64,000 bases of DNA from Debaryomyces hansenii CBS767 (Eukaryota; Ascomycota; Pichiomycetes; Serinales; Debaryomycetaceae). The stretch is taken from contig NC_006049.2 in the NCBI RefSeq assembly GCF_000006445.2, positions 124,001 to 188,000 on the forward strand, given 5' to 3'. Made by a program: the position numbers and the translations under genes. This document shows, piece by piece, positions 48,961 to 60,182 of this stretch (the stretch's first letter is position 1; the number at the start of each line of letters is the position of its first letter). The notes beneath the pieces are model-generated. The model saw only the letters and a list, made by a program, of their open reading frames with translations, was not told the DNA's origin and ran no database searches.

Positions 48961-51900
48961 ATGGATGATGTATTTGAACAGGTGTTAGTTAAGAAAAGTG
49001 ATGAACTTCATTCGCAAATTCGATCGTTAATTAAAGATCTAGGAGATATAATCCACGATAATGAGCTGTATAGTCTGGCCAAAATCGAACGTTCAAAGGT
49101 AATATTCTCTAGTTTACAATGGGCAATTAACGAATTTGAGTCTTCCCCCAAGCTTTTAGATCTCAATTTATCGATTTATATTGAATCCTTGGCTGATTTT
49201 TATTTGTTTCTATATTCCATAGAAAGTGACAAGGATCTAAAACATTTAAAGCAAGGGATATCAGGCCTCATATATGAGTTTTCCAAAATAAGAGGATTCA
49301 AATTTGTAACCAATTTCTTTTCAAGTGATGTCTACTTAATTCCAAAATTATTAGAATTAACTGAAATTATAAACTTGAGTGAAAATGAAACTTTTTTGAT
49401 ATTAATATGGCTTTCCAATTTAGTTCTTGTTCCATTCCCTCTCACTTTAATTAATGAAGATTTGCCAACGTTATTACTTGAATTTGGTTTGAATTGTCTT
49501 GAAAAGCATTCCAATGCCTCCAAAAATCAATCAGTGGCGCTGATTCTAATATCTAGACTAATTTCAAGACAAGATTTAATACAGAATGGTATGCTTGATG
49601 TATATTTTAATGATACAGTTCCTTCCATTTGGAACTCTTTATCTTATAATAGTGGCTCAATCAAATTGGGACATACTATGGTGATAAATAAATTAATGAA
49701 GAGATGCTCATTTGAAGTAATGTGTAAATATTTAGATGTTATCCACAAAGAAGTTTTACTAACTGACTTGGTTAATCTACGTACGCAAGAAGAATATTGT
49801 ACGAATGATTTGAATAATCTTAATGTTTTGTATATCATAAAGGTATTGAACAAACTAGCCAAATTTTATTTGCAACTGCCAGAAACTGGCAAATATTATC
49901 AGGTATCTAGCATAGTGAACAATTTGTTTCATGATGTAATGAGTATAATGTTAGACAGGTTTGATACTAACTTAAGGTATGCAATGGCAAAGAATTTAAG
50001 TAGCATCTGTTCCCAGTTAACGGTTGAAGCAATGAATTACCAAGAACAATTGATCCAATATCTTATAGAACAGTTGGAAATTCTGAATATCATGATTACT
50101 TACTCTCCGTATGAAAAATCAATTAGTAACTCAAACCGATTTCATGTCGATTTAGCGATTACTTCTGATAAAATTTCTGTGCCAAAGTACCATACGGTTT
50201 TGTTATTTTTCGCATACGTATCGCTCAGGAAATCCTTACCATACCATCTAATCCTGCCGATATTAAGCATTGTGCACAAGACCTTATTTATTCAACAAAA
50301 GCGAGCAACATCTGTTTTAGGATCCCAATTACGGGATTCGTCTTGCTTTATCATATGGTCATTATGTAGGATGATTAAGACAGATACCTTCATTATGCTA
50401 CAAAGAGAAAACGAGAATATGATGGAAGTTATCTTATTTGACTTGATAAAGGTAGCAATTTTCGACTTTGATCTAACTATACGAAGATGTAGTGTGGCTG
50501 TTATCCAAGAATTTATTGGGAGATTTGGTAATAACTTGTTTGGCTACAAATTTGTGGAGGATATGACCTTTGGAGAGCAGATGGGACTGTTTATAATTAG
50601 ATTAGTTGAGATTTTCAATAACAAATCCCTTGGTTCTTTGAATCTGTCGTACTTGATGATTCATGAGCTTATCCGTATTGGATTCAAACCGAATCTTTTT
50701 ATTCCTTGTTTATTGAATAATATACAAGACGATAATAATAGTTTTGAAGTGAAAAAATTGAATTCTTATCATTTGGCTAAGATCTATGGAGATGACTTAT
50801 CAATGGAGTTTGACTTTGAATTTTTAGGAAATTTACAGGATTCGTACCCCCTACAGACTTTATTATCAGTATTAACTAGGGAGATTTTAAACACAGGTAA
50901 CTCGTTATATGCATTTTCAGAGCTTGCAGTAATTTCTCCTGACACTTCACACCAGTTTACTTTGAAGGTAGCCAACCACTTGAAAGAAAATTTTAAGTTT
51001 GATCATCACTCCGATGCAAGTGAAAAAGCAGAAGCATATGTAAAGTGGATAAATTGTTGTATGATAATTAATTTCCCGATTATTGATTTTGATATCGTAT
51101 GGAAAGAAATATTTGACATAGTTAGAGCCAAATATACCACTGGCTTAGCAGAAGAGTTTAAACAATACTTCAGACTTCTTTGCAAGAGAAATGAGGTAAT
51201 TACATCTGATCATTTAAAAGGATTTGGGCATATAATTAAAAGTAATAACCCTATTATTGCACAATCTTTGTTTTATTATCAAAAATTTTCAAACAATGGT
51301 AAAGTATTTTTAATTAATTTAATTCAAGAAAATGCTATTGATTGTAATATCAGATCAAGCATGATTGAATGCTTAAGTGAAAATTTGGAGAAGTTGAATC
51401 TTGATTTGTCGATGTTGTCTGTATTAGTTAACCTGTTGGATGATTATACTATAACGAATCAAGGTGATGTTGGCTCCAAGGTTCGACTTTCTACGATGTA
51501 TCTTATCAAGAATAATATTTCAACTTTTTTTCATTACACGGATGAGATTGAACTCAGGTTAGTGAGAATTTCAGGAGAATTAATAGACAAACTAAGACTT
51601 GAGTCTATCAAGTTAATTCATATTTTGAGAATGAAGCATTTTGTGGAGATTGACAATAGCAACAACTATAAGTTCTTGTTTGCATATTACAGAAATGAGA
51701 TATTGGCAAACAAACAACAATCTAATCATGTAATTGAGTTATCAATTAGCTTTTGGAGAGGGATTGTCTTTAGTTTGGGTGCATTGACGATGACAAGCTC
51801 AGTTACAAATGAGGCATTCCTTCAGTTACTTGTATTCTTAGAATCTTTGAATCAGGAAAATCATGATTTTGTATTTAAGGAATTTCTAAAATTATTAAAA

Positions 51901-52356
51901 ATACCAACTGACAGACAATTGAATAATTTGAATTCTAGAGAATTGAAGGTTTACAATATGACACTTAACGTTTTTGTCAAGTTGTTTGAATCTAACACTC
52001 CTTTTCCAATTGATTTCGAATATCAGACACTCTATGTGAGGTGTTACAATTTGCATATAAACACTTCCAATGTCTTGAGAATAGGCATAATATTGAAGAT
52101 TTTCCAGTATTTAGGAACGCTACAATCGGAACCAGAAATTAGGCTCAAAGCTCAAACCCGAGTATGTTGGTTATGCTGCCACCATCCACTACTGCGAGTT
52201 AGAAGCATCGGAAGCGAGGTGTTCTTCGAAATTCTTAACGATATATCCCCCAACAACGACTGTATATCCATCCTAGATTCCGTGGATTGGGAAGAATCGC
52301 CTGGAAAGTTGAAAAAATATTTCAAGTGCTTCCAGCAAACGCTCACTACATTATAG
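48961..52356 (+). CDS. CIN1: Tubulin-folding cofactor D
   Basis: Cin1 is cofactor D, which binds beta-tubulin and works in heterodimer assembly. The 1131-aa protein is a chain of HEAT-like helix pairs throughout. Blocks matching the family are GLIYEFSKIRGFKFVTNFF (human KFLYIITKVRGYKTFLRLF), ETFLILIWLSNLVLVPFPLTL and DTNLRYAMAKNLSSICSQL. The C-terminal part (RIGIILKIFQYLGTL, LRVRSIGSEVFFEIL) resembles the TBCD C-terminal domain. It is longer than yeast Cin1 (1014 aa). No intron is needed; the ATG at 48961 is the first in frame. Confidence 0.86.
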   Translation: MDDVFEQVLVKKSDELHSQIRSLIKDLGDIIHDNELYSLAKIERSKVIFSSLQWAINEFESSPKLLDLNLSIYIESLADFYLFLYSIESDKDLKHLKQGISGLIYEFSKIRGFKFVTNFFSSDVYLIPKLLELTEIINLSENETFLILIWLSNLVLVPFPLTLINEDLPTLLLEFGLNCLEKHSNASKNQSVALILISRLISRQDLIQNGMLDVYFNDTVPSIWNSLSYNSGSIKLGHTMVINKLMKRCSFEVMCKYLDVIHKEVLLTDLVNLRTQEEYCTNDLNNLNVLYIIKVLNKLAKFYLQLPETGKYYQVSSIVNNLFHDVMSIMLDRFDTNLRYAMAKNLSSICSQLTVEAMNYQEQLIQYLIEQLEILNIMITYSPYEKSISNSNRFHVDLAITSDKISVPKYHTVLLFFAYVSLRKSLPYHLILPILSIVHKTLFIQQKRATSVLGSQLRDSSCFIIWSLCRMIKTDTFIMLQRENENMMEVILFDLIKVAIFDFDLTIRRCSVAVIQEFIGRFGNNLFGYKFVEDMTFGEQMGLFIIRLVEIFNNKSLGSLNLSYLMIHELIRIGFKPNLFIPCLLNNIQDDNNSFEVKKLNSYHLAKIYGDDLSMEFDFEFLGNLQDSYPLQTLLSVLTREILNTGNSLYAFSELAVISPDTSHQFTLKVANHLKENFKFDHHSDASEKAEAYVKWINCCMIINFPIIDFDIVWKEIFDIVRAKYTTGLAEEFKQYFRLLCKRNEVITSDHLKGFGHIIKSNNPIIAQSLFYYQKFSNNGKVFLINLIQENAIDCNIRSSMIECLSENLEKLNLDLSMLSVLVNLLDDYTITNQGDVGSKVRLSTMYLIKNNISTFFHYTDEIELRLVRISGELIDKLRLESIKLIHILRMKHFVEIDNSNNYKFLFAYYRNEILANKQQSNHVIELSISFWRGIVFSLGALTMTSSVTNEAFLQLLVFLESLNQENHDFVFKEFLKLLKIPTDRQLNNLNSRELKVYNMTLNVFVKLFESNTPFPIDFEYQTLYVRCYNLHINTSNVLRIGIILKIFQYLGTLQSEPEIRLKAQTRVCWLCCHHPLLRVRSIGSEVFFEILNDISPNNDCISILDSVDWEESPGKLKKYFKCFQQTLTTL

Positions 52357-52605
52357 AAACTGTACATACCTACAAATAAGTAGTAATATAATACCACCTT
52401 ATATTAAAATATCGAAAACTATAGTTCCATATATATTGAATCCTTCTCTGTCCGTATCCATTTGTCTGTTATCTTGAATAGGACTATCATTCATTCCAGC
52501 ATATTCTGGAGTAACAAAATACTCCGACTCCGTATGCGATCGAACTAAACAAGTCACGTGTTGTGCAGTTTTGCAGATATATCCCGATGCTTACTACGCA
52601 ACCCA

Positions 52606-52839
52606 TTACAATCCCACTATCAAGTTATCCGACGATTGGTGGAATTTCTCTTCCTTAATATGACGATGGTGGCCTTTATTATGATCCGTGTCATTTCCTG
52701 TGTTTGTTACAGTACTTTCTAGGTCTTCCCCGTCCGTACTTTGGTTAGAAGTTTCATTCTTATAAGAATTCTTACTTTCGATGTCTTCGGAATTTTTGGA
52801 GGTTGTGTTAAAATAGTCAGCAAATTTGGTAAATGGCAT
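52606..52839 (-). CDS. Possible small hydrophilic protein (77 aa)
   Basis: A 77-codon ORF encodes MPFTKFADYFNTTSKNSEDI and a Ser/Asn/Asp/His-rich rest (GHHRHIKEEKFHQSSD). The composition is that of a disordered, hydrophilin-like protein. I cannot name a homologue. It is preceded by a long AT-rich 5' flank that could be a promoter and does not overlap another gene, but ORFs this size also occur by chance. Confidence 0.4.
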   Translation of the reverse strand: MPFTKFADYFNTTSKNSEDIESKNSYKNETSNQSTDGEDLESTVTNTGNDTDHNKGHHRHIKEEKFHQSSDNLIVGL

Positions 52840-53326
52840 ATTAATTTCTAAGCTTCTTTTTGAAATAAGTACTTAATAAAATATATTATAAATTGTTCAG
52901 TGACTTTACGGTCTTTTATGAATCAATTTATACTGTTTTGTGAATCTGCAGAATGCGGGGACTGTATCATAATATAGGATGATTTTCGATCATTGACAGC
53001 ATCACATTCGTAAGGCTCGGTATCTCTAAGCTAAGTTTGTTTGCTTAGCCATGCGTGATACAATATACCGTGGATGGGTTTACCGGAGCAAATCATTAGG
53101 TTAGGAACGTTATGATATTTACGCACCTCACGTTAGTAAGCTTAAGATCTCTTATTTAGCGATAACAAATTGTGAGAGAGGCTGAGAAAGTCTCTGATAT
53201 ATAATCATAGCCACTATTCTTACGTAAGCATTTAAGCACTTTCTGGTGATTGCAAAATAGTTCTACAAACGGTGTCCTAATAGATACATATATTTTCATA
53301 TTTAAATACTATTGTACAGATACAGA
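52840..53326. other. Spacer between the 77-aa ORF and CAT8-like gene
   Basis: This 487-bp AT-rich spacer is 3' of the minus-strand CAT8-like gene and 5' of the small ORF. No repeat, RNA or ORF of note was seen. Confidence 0.45.
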
Positions 53327-56300
53327 TTAGTTGTTGTTATCAACAGTACCAGACGACGCTACATGCTGATTTGTAGGACTTGCAGAATTCGGATTGTACT
53401 GCCAAGACGGAGAAATGGATTGCTTAGCATTCTTTTGCGCATGCTTCATGTTCATTAGATCGTTTACTGCTAGTCTTTCTTTTTTCACAAGATCACTCAG
53501 TTGATGAGCATCTTTAAGCCCTGACACAGAGGGAGTATGTGAGTTGATGGTATAAGGCGGGCTGGTCGCGGTGTATATAGGGAAAGTATCTTCACCTAAG
53601 AGGAAATCAAACTTGGACATGGACGGAATTTTTTGCATTCCGGGGGTGTAGGACGAATTCGAGTTAGTAGATGACGCTGATGTGTAGAAGTTATTCCCAC
53701 CAGATGGCTTGTTTATCGATTTAGGTCTTGCTGCATTTTCTATGGTAGAGGCCTCCGAACCAGATACAGTATTGTTCTTACTTGCTGAACCGTCTATAGT
53801 CTCCATCAATGATGGCAAACTTTGGCTGTGGGCAGTATTCTCTGTGTTTGGAACTCCAACGTTCGGTTGATTATTATTCGATGCAAGAAGTTGAATCTTA
53901 TACTTGATAAACTTCAATATTTTCAAGTACTTTAAGTCTTCATCCATATCCTCGTCATCCCAGTCGATGTCCAATCCATTATGATTTGCAGCATCTTCAT
54001 CCATATCTTCATCATCACTTTCGTCGTTATTTCTTGGTTCTGTCAAAATTTCTTCCTTAAGCTCGTCGTTAATTAACTTTAAGAATAGTTCATCCTCTTT
54101 GTTTTTCTTAACTGGCTTACGCGTATTGTTAGTTCCATAATTTATAAATATTTTAACGAACAATTCAATACTCTTATTCAATAAGCTTATTATTTCGGGC
54201 TCTATGACACCTTTCTTCTTAGCAATTTTAAGTTGACAAATCAATAAATATAACATCTGTAAAATAATAGACTTTTTCAAATTAATTATAGTCATTGACA
54301 ACCCATTTAACATGTAATTGAACAAGGATGGTGGAATCTGTTTAACTTTCCTATCCTGTTGACCAAATGGGAACTGTGAACTGGTCCTTCTTCTCTTTAC
54401 CGAAAAATCATTGATAACAAAGCCATCATCATCGACATCTAATCCTAAACCATCCATAATTATATTATTTCCACTTTTGGTTTTAACCTCGCCGGCGCTA
54501 TTTTCCCATGTTTCCATTGATTGGCCAATGTGTTCAAATACCAATATAAAGTACGCCAAAACTTCGGATGAAATATTTGCGATCTTCATATAATAAGTAT
54601 TTGTTAATTCTTTATCGATAACAAAATTCAAATAATTCATGGACCGTATCAATAAATAATGGAAGTTCAATTGAATCTTAATTAACTGTGATGCGGTATA
54701 AATATCTGGTAAACCTGTATTCAAATAATTCATTATACCCTCCTGTGTTATTCCAGAAGAACTTTTAATATTAGACACCGACAATTTTTGATATAGATTG
54801 TTGGATGTTACATCGGATATTATAGGCAATTTTAAATATTGATGTAATGGGGTTAAATCTATCCTTTTATCTTTCAATGAATATCTCCAATTTGATAAAT
54901 TCTTATCAATGGTTAAAAATTGAGTGAAATTATAATTCAAATTTCCATCATTTCCGTCACCATCGTCATCATTTAAGATCCAGTCTAAATGTTTGGGATT
55001 CTTCTTCAGTGACTGGTGGTGATTCTGGTTGCTGCCATTTTTTAAATATTGATAATAATTAGGCGAAAAAGACGATGGTATAATAATATTAACCAAATTT
55101 AAAAACTCAGTACTAGGTTTAAGCAACACTTCAAATAAATCATCTAAACCGTCCTCCTTCGTTTCTAGCAACAGACTTAGTTTTTCTGGGGTCAATTCAA
55201 AATACCTCTCAATCGTTACAGGGTTAATGACCGTAGTATTCAAACTTGGTTTAAATCCAAACTTTAGATTGAAACATTTTAATAATACTTTGAAGACCCA
55301 AAACATTTTTACTCTGTTTCTCTTTTGTTGCAAATTTAATGTCAAGTCATTAAAAAATAAATTCTTAGAATTTAAATTTATCCCCAAAATACCAATGAAT
55401 GAGTTAACTAACGATGATATTACTAGGGATTTCTCCTTGTTATTTGTCAATAATGAATAGTACAAAATTAATAAATAAGTTTGTAATTGAGGAATTGAAA
55501 CGTGAAATACATTAAAGTAAGGTAAGAAGTCATACAATGATCTTATCATTGATACGTTGGATTTTCTGTCTTCCTTTAAGTTATTACTGTTTGAGAAACT
55601 AGGTTCAATATGATTCAACAATAGGTTTAAAGTAATCGTAGGGTCATTCATCATTAACATAGCGTAAATCTGAACGACAATCATTAAGTATTCACTAACA
55701 ACATGATAATCATTATTCAGAATATTAAAGCCATTAATTGTTGCATCATCATATGTAAACATAAATGGATACATGGTATGGAATTCGTCATAGGATTTCA
55801 TGAACTGCTTTATGTCAAAAATTGGTATAAAAACATTGTAGTTAAGAAAAAAGTGTAAGATCTGGTTATCAAGCTCTTTCTTGCTACTTATTATTTTCTT
55901 GAAGTTATTAATCAACTTAATAAATAAGTCATAAATATCCATAGGCAATTGGCTATTTGTTAAATTAGACATTTCTCCCGGGATTCCATCATGTTGAGAA
56001 TCATTGGCCGTCAATGGGTTATACGGAACGTCAAGATCTCTATTTTGGAACTGATTATGCATGGCATAAGATGGGTGATATAAGTAAGAATTGGGATCAT
56101 TTAGTAAGTAGTTATGGGAATTAGTAATCTTTAAGAATGGCAAATTCAAGTTTATCAATAAATGATTGAACTGTGACTCGAAATTCAAATTGTCGTTACC
56201 TATAATAATACCTTTGTCATCCAAATTGAATATTTGATCGATCGGGTTATTAATTTGAATCGGGTTATTCTGATTTTTCATGCTCGTACGGTCCTCATTT

Positions 56301-56713
56301 TCATTTCTTGCCTCAATACTGTTAGTTTCCACTTGTCTGTGCATGAATGTCCCACCATTAGTTTCCTTATGTTTTTCACTATCCTCATATTCCTCGTCTT
56401 CTCCGTATTTGAGTCTTAATAGTCTGTTTTGCTCTTCTAACTCTCGTAATTTTTTCTCCAAGTTTTCAGTATAACCTTTTGGAAATGCTCTCCTCGTTAA
56501 TTTATCACTTGTCTTACAATCAAACCCTATCTTCGAACAATTATGACATGGTGTTAACCCGTCACATTTAATCTTCTTGATTCTACATCTGTCACACGCT
56601 TGCGATACTCTAATACCGGATGTAGTTTTTATTAGTTTCAAATTGGCCTCTTCCTTCTCCTTCTCTGTTTTAGGCTTCTGTGTGTCTGATTCTTCAGACT
56701 TTGAAAGTGACAT
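53327..56713 (-). CDS. CAT8: Zn2Cys6 transcription factor, Cat8-like
   Basis: The binuclear cluster [21 protein letters not shown] continues to SKIGFDC (C40, C43, C50, C56, C59, C66; C-x2-C-x6-C-x5-C-x2-C-x6-C). It is followed by [26 protein letters not shown], which closely matches yeast Cat8 ISDKLLRKAYPKGYTESLEERVRELE, a linker plus leucine coiled coil. Cat8 activates gluconeogenic and glyoxylate genes via carbon-source response elements when glucose is absent. The rest of the 1128 aa includes a fungal transcription-factor regulatory domain (about 250-800), acidic stretches (about 905-945) and a Ser/Asn-rich tail. A Cat8 paralogue in CTG-clade yeasts is the main alternative. Confidence 0.78.
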   Translation of the reverse strand: MSLSKSEESDTQKPKTEKEKEEANLKLIKTTSGIRVSQACDRCRIKKIKCDGLTPCHNCSKIGFDCKTSDKLTRRAFPKGYTENLEKKLRELEEQNRLLRLKYGEDEEYEDSEKHKETNGGTFMHRQVETNSIEARNENEDRTSMKNQNNPIQINNPIDQIFNLDDKGIIIGNDNLNFESQFNHLLINLNLPFLKITNSHNYLLNDPNSYLYHPSYAMHNQFQNRDLDVPYNPLTANDSQHDGIPGEMSNLTNSQLPMDIYDLFIKLINNFKKIISSKKELDNQILHFFLNYNVFIPIFDIKQFMKSYDEFHTMYPFMFTYDDATINGFNILNNDYHVVSEYLMIVVQIYAMLMMNDPTITLNLLLNHIEPSFSNSNNLKEDRKSNVSMIRSLYDFLPYFNVFHVSIPQLQTYLLILYYSLLTNNKEKSLVISSLVNSFIGILGINLNSKNLFFNDLTLNLQQKRNRVKMFWVFKVLLKCFNLKFGFKPSLNTTVINPVTIERYFELTPEKLSLLLETKEDGLDDLFEVLLKPSTEFLNLVNIIIPSSFSPNYYQYLKNGSNQNHHQSLKKNPKHLDWILNDDDGDGNDGNLNYNFTQFLTIDKNLSNWRYSLKDKRIDLTPLHQYLKLPIISDVTSNNLYQKLSVSNIKSSSGITQEGIMNYLNTGLPDIYTASQLIKIQLNFHYLLIRSMNYLNFVIDKELTNTYYMKIANISSEVLAYFILVFEHIGQSMETWENSAGEVKTKSGNNIIMDGLGLDVDDDGFVINDFSVKRRRTSSQFPFGQQDRKVKQIPPSLFNYMLNGLSMTIINLKKSIILQMLYLLICQLKIAKKKGVIEPEIISLLNKSIELFVKIFINYGTNNTRKPVKKNKEDELFLKLINDELKEEILTEPRNNDESDDEDMDEDAANHNGLDIDWDDEDMDEDLKYLKILKFIKYKIQLLASNNNQPNVGVPNTENTAHSQSLPSLMETIDGSASKNNTVSGSEASTIENAARPKSINKPSGGNNFYTSASSTNSNSSYTPGMQKIPSMSKFDFLLGEDTFPIYTATSPPYTINSHTPSVSGLKDAHQLSDLVKKERLAVNDLMNMKHAQKNAKQSISPSWQYNPNSASPTNQHVASSGTVDNNN

Positions 56714-57470
56714 TATCTAGCCATCAAATAGTACTTTATTTTGTTCGCTTCCTTCAAACAAATAAATATATATAAAATGCATAAACAGACTGAAGATCGG
56801 TCCACAGGAAGAGATTCTATCCTGGGGTAGAAATCACCTCGGCGAAAAGGACATCCCGGTCACAAAACTCAGAAATTCTCAGTAAGGCGCTGGTTCTCAC
56901 AACTCTTCTAGCCCTTACCTTTTACAGTCTAATGCTGTATTTTACGAGCTCCTCTGTAGACAGCTTTACTATAAAATGTCTAACTGATTTATATTGATAC
57001 CGATGAAAGATTCTCTTATACTTGCTTAAATTACTTTATATTGCTGCTAAATGAAGTCTACAATACAATGCGTAATGCGTTACTGTGAATTATAATCTAT
57101 ATAATATCGATAAGATATTTTGAATAGAGCATTCGGCAAAATGGGTTCATTGATACGATAGCACCCGAAGGTTTCATCTTCGCTGTTAACTGTATGAGTT
57201 CTAAATATACTGTCCTGTGATTTCGAACCCCGCAATTTTTGTATTGGCTCGACTTGCTGCCAACTTTTGTATCAAATGTATGCTATGGCTTAAACTATGT
57301 TCTTGGCTATTATATGAAGCTGCCTTAAGCCTTTTACTCTTCAAGTATCAAAAATATTTAGAAAAAACGAAACTTCGTGGCACATCGATTACAGAAACGG
57401 GAGATAAGTAGGAATATATATTGATATAGCGCATATATTCTTCCCGAACAAACTACTTAACAGATAAGAA
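56714..57470. other. Promoter region of the CAT8-like gene and tRNA-Lys 5' flank
   Basis: This 757-bp spacer contains a TATATATA-like stretch (56765-56775) near the CAT8-like start and a GC-richer patch (56815-56890). I found no LTR remnant next to the tRNA. A 64-codon ORF at 57217-57411 has no features worth calling. Confidence 0.45.
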
Positions 57471-57556
57471 GCCTGGCTAGCTCAATCGGTAGAGCGTTTG
57501 ACTCTTAACTAAAAGAAGCAATCAAAAGGTTGCGGGTTCGATCCCCGCGTCGGGTT
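57471..57556 (+). tRNA. tRNA-Lys (anticodon CUU) with 13-nt intron
   Basis: The mature 73-nt cloverleaf has acceptor GCCTGGC/GTCGGGT, D arm GCTCAATCGGTAGAGC, anticodon stem TTTGA/TCAAA, loop CTCTTAA and T arm GCGGG-TTCGATC-CCCGC. A 13-nt insertion (57508-57520, ACTAAAAGAAGCA) follows position 37, the usual tRNA intron site. Within it AAGA can pair with the anticodon TCTT, as in yeast pre-tRNAs. A T7 run ends transcription. Confidence 0.95.
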
Positions 57557-57564
57557 TAATCTTA

Positions 57565-57571
57565 TTTTTTT
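57565..57571 (+). terminator. Pol III terminator of tRNA-Lys
   Basis: Seven consecutive T residues begin 9 bases after the tRNA 3' end. Confidence 0.85.
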
Positions 57572-57847
57572 GCGTTTTTGTTTTTCTCAATGCCAGTAAG
57601 GCCAAGTCTATTCAAGCCAATACATCTACATGGTGAAAAATACAATGAATCTTTTATATTGCATATATACAAATATAACTAGTTTTAATACTCTGTTTTT
57701 GAATAACCTCTTAAATGCCAAGCGTATATTTGATGTTGTCGATAACTACAATCAAATAGCCTAAAGCATAAATATAAATATTGAATATGTTTAAATGAAC
57801 TGAATTGAAATCAATGATGAACTAAGCATAAGTGTCTATATTATGAT

Positions 57848-59872
57848 TCAATGTTTACCACCGGTTCTTTGATTTCTTAATTCATTTTCTTTTCTTTCAA
57901 CATCAGCATCGAAAATAATGAAGTCATCTAATGCATTACCACCTGGAACCATTGGTAAAACAGGAACCTTCTTTTCAACAATAACTTCTAATAAGACAGG
58001 ACCTGCGTAGTCTAAGAATTCCTTGATACCACTAACTAATTCTTCTTGAGTAGAAATCTTAATACCCTTAACACCCATGGCATCAGCTAATTTCATGAAG
58101 TTTGGATTGGATTGATGGGTGTGAGAATATCTGTGTTCGTAGAACAATGATTGCCATTGAGTAACCATACCCTGTTCTTCGTTATTCAAGACACAAACCT
58201 TAATTGGTGCGTTAGCTTGAACCGCCGAGGATAATTCAGTCAAAGTCATATTGAATGAAGCATCACCATCAATATCGATAACCATAGCATCTGGCTTGGC
58301 AACTTGGGCACCAATAGCGGCTGGTAAACCGTAACCCATAGTACCTAAACCACCCGATGTGATCATAGTTCTTGGCTTGGTCCATGTGAAATGTTGAGCG
58401 GCCCACATTTGATGTTGACCGACACCAGTTGTAACGTAAACGTCCTTTCCATATGTAGAAGATTGTTTTGAGATTTCTCTGATAAGAGTTTGAGGTTTGA
58501 TTAATGAACCTGGGGTTTCCAATTGGTAAGCGTATGGGTACTTTTCTTTCCATGTTTGGACTTCACCCATCCATTCTGGTCTTTCTTTAACAGCATCCAC
58601 TAATGGAATAAACTTGCTCAAGTTGTTGGTAACATCACCTTCAACAGCCTCAGTTGCTTCGACAACCTTATTTATGTTCTTTGGAGAGATTTCAAAATGA
58701 ATGATACCACCTCTGTTTTCAGAAGCAGCTAATTTAGCAGCAGGAGCAAATTTGCTAACATTACCAGTAACTCTATCGTCAAACCTTGCACCTAAGGCAA
58801 TGATTAAATCAGCATTTTGCATGGCAGTGTTTGCAGCAGCGCTACCATGCATACCTAACATATCTAAAGATTTTGGATCTCTTTGATCAAAAGCACCTAA
58901 ACCTTGGATAGTAGTTGTGACAGGAATACATGCTTTGTCGGCTAACTCTTTTAATAATGCTGGACCTTGTTCGTGGTTTAAAATACCATTACCAACGTAA
59001 AGAATTGGTTTCTTGGCGATATTCAAGAGTTGTGCAGACCTTCTGATACTTTCCATGGTGAATTCAGTAGCAACCTTCTTAGTGATTTGAGTTAAAGCAT
59101 TTGATGGTAAGGTAGTATTTATTGGGATGGATTCTCTTAAGATACCTGCAGTAACATCCTTTGGTAAATCAACCAAGACTGGACCTGGTCTTCCCGAAGT
59201 AGCAATTTCAAAAGCTTCGTTTATACGTCTTGGTAATTCAGCAATATTCTTAACCATGACATTCCATTTGGTACAAGATCTAGAAATACCAATAACATCG
59301 GCTTCTTGGAATGAATCGGTTCCAATTGCAGTGGTTGGAACCTGACCAGTGAAAACAACCAATGGAATACCATCAGCCAAGGCATCGGTCATTGGTGTAA
59401 TAACATTCGTGGCACCTGGTCCTGAAGTAACCAACACAACACCTGGCTTCCCGCATGCTCTAGCATAACCTTCAGCCATGTGTCCAGCACCTTGTTCGTG
59501 TCTTGGTAAAACAAAATTGAATTTATCAGAGTTGTAGATAGCGTCGAAAACAGGTAAAATGGCACCTCCAGCATACCCAAAAACGGTATCAACCTTGTGT
59601 CTCAACATCATTTCATGGAAGATCTCACCACCAGTTAACCCAATAAATGAGTCATCCATGATTGGATATTGACTCTTTCTTACAACGTTTTTCTTTAACT
59701 CAGTGGCTCCGCTGCTTGGATCTTGTTGATCGAATGAAGGGGCCGGCGTAGGTCTTGAACTAGCACTCATAGTTGCTTTCAGAAAGCTAGTCTTATTCAT
59801 ACATCTAACTTGGCTACTAGCCATTCTAAAGGCTCTTTGGCAAGATGTGGCCTTTATATTACGAGCAATCAT
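57848..59872 (-). CDS. ILV2: Acetolactate synthase catalytic subunit
   Basis: Ilv2 is the mitochondrial ThDP enzyme starting valine, leucine and isoleucine synthesis from pyruvate. The 674-aa protein (yeast 687) has an N-terminal presequence rich in Arg/Ser (MIARNIKATSCQRAFRMASS). It then has the ThDP catalytic Glu in LPRHEQGAGHMAEGYARA, GPGATN, the ThDP/Mg motif GDASFNMTLTELSSAV and NNEEQGMVTQWQSLFYEHRY. The residues that commonly change in sulfonylurea-resistant mutants keep the wild-type state: Pro in GQVPTTAIGTD and Trp in VTQWQ. Codon use is strongly biased toward TTG for leucine, typical of a highly expressed gene. Confidence 0.98.
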   Translation of the reverse strand: MIARNIKATSCQRAFRMASSQVRCMNKTSFLKATMSASSRPTPAPSFDQQDPSSGATELKKNVVRKSQYPIMDDSFIGLTGGEIFHEMMLRHKVDTVFGYAGGAILPVFDAIYNSDKFNFVLPRHEQGAGHMAEGYARACGKPGVVLVTSGPGATNVITPMTDALADGIPLVVFTGQVPTTAIGTDSFQEADVIGISRSCTKWNVMVKNIAELPRRINEAFEIATSGRPGPVLVDLPKDVTAGILRESIPINTTLPSNALTQITKKVATEFTMESIRRSAQLLNIAKKPILYVGNGILNHEQGPALLKELADKACIPVTTTIQGLGAFDQRDPKSLDMLGMHGSAAANTAMQNADLIIALGARFDDRVTGNVSKFAPAAKLAASENRGGIIHFEISPKNINKVVEATEAVEGDVTNNLSKFIPLVDAVKERPEWMGEVQTWKEKYPYAYQLETPGSLIKPQTLIREISKQSSTYGKDVYVTTGVGQHQMWAAQHFTWTKPRTMITSGGLGTMGYGLPAAIGAQVAKPDAMVIDIDGDASFNMTLTELSSAVQANAPIKVCVLNNEEQGMVTQWQSLFYEHRYSHTHQSNPNFMKLADAMGVKGIKISTQEELVSGIKEFLDYAGPVLLEVIVEKKVPVLPMVPGGNALDDFIIFDADVERKENELRNQRTGGKH

Positions 59873-60182
59873 TTTTTGATAATTGTGTCTTAAAAACCTA
59901 TTAGTTTAATTTTCTAAAAAAACAACCTATAGCTATAACAAGCAAAAAAGTCGAATTAAATGGAGTCGATTCTTTGATTTTTCAATGAGTCAGTTGACCA
60001 TTTTTCAGCGAAAATGTTTTTTGCGCTCGAGCGGAAGCGGAGGAATCTCCATTTCTTTTCTATGATCATATACAGGAGCCAATTGCAACAATTTAAAGTT
60101 TATATTGAATATTTATATGTTTTACGAACTAAATGAAATGACAGAAATGTATATGAACATATTGAAATAAAGATGCAGTAAT
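59873..60182. other. ILV2 promoter region
   Basis: This 310-bp spacer separates the MEP1-type stop from the ILV2 start. It holds a perfect Gcn4 site (listed separately) and a GC-rich GCGCTCGAGCGGAAGCGGAG patch near 60025-60045, longer than needed for a typical TATA region. No ORF. Confidence 0.6.
59986..59992. promoter_or_regulatory. Gcn4 binding site (TGAGTCA) upstream of ILV2
   Basis: The perfect 7-bp Gcn4 core TGAGTCA lies 114 bp before the ILV2 ATG. General amino-acid control of branched-chain synthesis by Gcn4 is established in yeasts, so the site fits the gene. Confidence 0.75.

Noticed and set aside
57217..57411. 64-codon ORF next to tRNA-Lys
   Set aside because: No features and no LTR sequence flanking the tRNA; treated as chance.
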